Below are positions 62,284-64,000 of a DNA stretch of 64,000 nucleotides, piece after piece. How positions within the stretch are numbered: the first letter of the stretch is position 1; every line of letters begins with the position of its first letter. The DNA comes from Cloacibacillus porcorum (GTDB taxonomy: Bacteria > Synergistota > Synergistia > Synergistales > Synergistaceae): NCBI RefSeq assembly GCF_001701045.1, contig NZ_CP016757.1, positions 1,171,501 to 1,235,500 on the forward strand. Direction: 5' to 3'. The position numbers and the translations under genes are program-made. The notes under the pieces were generated by a model. It searched no databases and had not been told where the DNA came from. It saw only the letters and a list, made by a program, of their open reading frames with translations.

Positions 62284-63291
62284 TTAATACTCTTTTTTGA
62301 GTATCCGATCTATTTTGTTGCCATAGACTTTGCTGTATTTCTTATAAAGGGGTTTGACCGCGTCGCGGAAGGCCTGCAGATTTATTTTATTCACCTTCAC
62401 GCCGGCCTTTTCCAGGAACTTCAAGTCCTCGGCCGTTCTGTCGTCCAGATGCTTTCCGCTGGCGCGGGCCGCTTTCTCAACGCCCTCTTTGACGATCGCC
62501 AGCTGCTTGGGCGTAAGCTTCGAGGCTACCGCGTTGCTTACGGGCAGAATGTAGAGGCTGAAGGTGTGTCCTGTCAGGGACATGTACTTCTGCACTTCGT
62601 AGAAGCTGTTTGATTTGATCGCGGTGATCGGGTTTTCCTGTCCGTCGATGACGCCGGTCTGCAGGGCGCTGAAGACCTCGCCGACGTTCATGGAGACGAC
62701 GTTCGCCCCCAGCAGCTCCCAGGTCTCGACCGGAAGGTTTGCCACCATCGTGCGGATGGTCAGCCCTTTAACGTCGGCCGGTACGGTGACGGGGCGGACG
62801 TTGTTCGTCAGCATTCTAGCTCCGAGCGCGGCCGCGCCGTAGGGCTCCATGCCCAGCGCGCGGATCTGCTTCTTCATGGGCTCGCAGATATCGCTGTTCC
62901 AAATGGCGGAGGCGGCGTCAAAGTTTTCTATGATAAAAGGAATGTCAAAGAGCCCCGTTTCACTGCACCAGTTCTGGAAGACGGAGATGGTGATCAGCGC
63001 CATGTCTATCGTACCGGCCTGCAGCCCTTCAACATAGTCCGTTTCGCCGCCGAGGGACGAAGAGGGGTAGATGTCGATCTTTATCTCGCCGTTTGATTTC
63101 TTTTCAACATAATTCTTCACGTCGCGGGCGATGTCCTGCGCGATCGAATTTTCGGACATAACATGGGCGAAGCTAAGGGTTACCGGCTTTGCCGCGCAGA
63201 ATGCCGGTTTGCACACGCCCAAAATACCGACGCAGGCTATGGACATTATCATCAGAGCCGCCGCGAATGATTTTTTACTGCTTTTACTCAT
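62284..63291 (-). CDS. dctP: TRAP transporter substrate-binding protein (DctP)
   Basis: 335 residues from ATG 63291; the GTG at 63300 overlaps the ribosome site. Signal peptide SFAAALMIMSIACVGILGVC, so periplasmic. DctP pattern: LSFAHVMSENSIAQDIA, YPSSSLGGETDYVEGLQAGT, GAARMLTNNVRPV-like segment, LKGLTIRTM with the carboxylate-binding Arg, FSALQTGVIDGQENP. It binds an organic acid and passes it to DctQM. The ligand is probably an acid sugar, judged from the enzymes downstream. Confidence 0.92.
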   Translation of the reverse strand: MSKSSKKSFAAALMIMSIACVGILGVCKPAFCAAKPVTLSFAHVMSENSIAQDIARDVKNYVEKKSNGEIKIDIYPSSSLGGETDYVEGLQAGTIDMALITISVFQNWCSETGLFDIPFIIENFDAASAIWNSDICEPMKKQIRALGMEPYGAAALGARMLTNNVRPVTVPADVKGLTIRTMVANLPVETWELLGANVVSMNVGEVFSALQTGVIDGQENPITAIKSNSFYEVQKYMSLTGHTFSLYILPVSNAVASKLTPKQLAIVKEGVEKAARASGKHLDDRTAEDLKFLEKAGVKVNKINLQAFRDAVKPLYKKYSKVYGNKIDRILKKEY

Positions 63292-63300
63292 TTTTACCAC

Positions 63301-63463
63301 TCCCTATTTAGATGTAAACTAATCGATCTACGGATTAGAATTGCCGCCTCCAAAAAGATTCCGATACCGCTTCATGTCAATCGCCGGCAAAAGAAGCTAA
63401 GTCAAAGATATCCCTCCCGCCTTTCAAATCATTGTTGGGACGAGCGCCGGAGGCCCGGCCGCG
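63301..63463. other. Gap upstream of dctP
   Basis: No gene and no clear promoter or terminator; transcription may pass through from the hydratase gene. Confidence 0.3.
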
Positions 63464-64000
63464 TCAGGATACGAATGAGACCATAAGATCTCCGATGTTG
63501 TCGCTGAATACCGCGTGATAATTCTCACCGGGGGCGATGGGATGCATGAGGCATATCGAACCCGTCATTATTACTTCGCCCTCATAGAGGCCGACTCCGA
63601 ACTGCGCCAGTTTATTTGCGAGCCACGCGACGGACATGATGGGCGTCCCTAACACGGTCGCGCAGCAGGCGCTGTCGATCAGGCTCCCATTCTTCTCCAA
63701 ATAGACGCCGATGCTCTTTAGATTAAGATTTTCTATGGGAGTGAGCTTGCTTCCGAGGACGATCTTCCCGCAGGCGGCGTTGTCGCATACGCTTTCTTCT
63801 ATAGTCTTGGAGAGCGGGTACATACGGCGTTCCACTATCTCAAAGGCCGGCAGGATCCCCTCCACCGCGTGATACGCCTTCGCTACGGTGACGCCGGGGC
63901 CGATCAGGTCACGGCGCATGACAAAGGCCAGCTCGACTTCAATGACCGGATGGACCATCAGCGACGCGATACTGATGGGGTCTCCCTCGGGGATGATGTT
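63464..64000 (-). CDS. MhpD/FAH-type hydratase (2-keto-4-pentenoate hydratase family), start outside window
   Basis: The last 178 residues are visible; the frame is open to the window edge. MhpD/HpaH-type pattern: HPVIEVELAFVMRRDLIGPG (metal-site Glu residues), AVEGILPAFEIVERRM, DNAACGKIVLGS, VLGTPIMSVAWLANKLAQFG, LYEGEVIMTGSICLMHPIAPG. It adds water to 2-oxo-4-enoic acids or breaks C-C bonds as in FAH relatives. Placed before the TRAP genes on the same strand, it likely belongs to the same pathway. Confidence 0.85.
   Translation of the reverse strand, partial: NIIPEGDPISIASLMVHPVIEVELAFVMRRDLIGPGVTVAKAYHAVEGILPAFEIVERRMYPLSKTIEESVCDNAACGKIVLGSKLTPIENLNLKSIGVYLEKNGSLIDSACCATVLGTPIMSVAWLANKLAQFGVGLYEGEVIMTGSICLMHPIAPGENYHAVFSDNIGDLMVSFVS

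Overview
This GC-rich window comes from an anaerobic, amino-acid-fermenting bacterium, most likely a member of the Synergistota close to Cloacibacillus or Synergistes. Three things point there. Two large secreted proteins end in the glycine/alanine-hydrophobic-Arg/Lys tail of the Synergist-type C-terminal sorting signal. There is an indolepyruvate:ferredoxin oxidoreductase, a trimeric NAD-linked [FeFe] hydrogenase and a tungsten-type aldehyde:ferredoxin oxidoreductase. The IS elements and the tRNA-linked island are clearly AT-richer than the rest. The genus is inferred, not proven.

Layout. 1-12.3 kb holds core metabolism: the end of pssA, iorAB, a secreted repeat protein, a LarC-C-terminal/DUF1653 fusion, a sirtuin, a marR-MATE pair, gpsA, fdhD, a QueT-type transporter and an alpha/beta hydrolase. 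12.3-14.9 kb holds two tandem YkvI-family membrane proteins. 15.0-17.3 kb holds an IS3-family element inside dispersed-repeat DNA. 17.4-22.8 kb holds two paralogous surface proteins (GLUG-like repeats, four Ig-like domains, sorting tail), each with a poly-C tract near its 5' end: seven C and in frame in one, eight C and out of frame in the other. 23-28.5 kb holds a multi-PAS hybrid histidine kinase and an OmpR-type regulator behind a consensus promoter. 28.6-34.2 kb holds hydABC (HydB fused to a GltD-like flavoprotein). 34.5-41.2 kb is an aromatic amino acid locus: pheA facing a tyrA-aroA-aroC-(pheA/aroK fusion) operon. That operon is preceded by a 29-codon Tyr/Phe/Trp-rich leader peptide and a terminator, an attenuator. 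41.2-44.1 kb holds ferredoxin, aldehyde:ferredoxin oxidoreductase and a ThiS/MoaD-like protein.

44.4-45.9 kb carries five tRNA genes (Leu-CAG, Leu-UAA, fMet, Met, Pro-CGG) with gene fragments between them. 46-55 kb is an AT-rich island: a KAP-type membrane P-loop NTPase, a cI/cro-like regulator pair with a frameshifted repressor, a decayed IS66, an intact IS256-family element with an 8-bp target duplication, a YrbL-like kinase and small membrane proteins. 55.1-57.2 kb is topB. 57.5-64 kb is a catabolic cluster: IclR regulator, HpcH/HpaI aldolase, enolase-superfamily dehydratase, TRAP transporter and an MhpD-type hydratase running off the edge. It is probably for uptake and cleavage of an acid sugar or hydroxy acid.

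The most notable signals are the poly-C switch of the surface proteins, the aromatic leader-peptide attenuator (too short for ordinary ORF calling), the unusual domain fusions (LarC2-DUF1653, HydB-GltD, CM-PDT-ACT-shikimate kinase) and the tRNA-adjacent KAP NTPase island.
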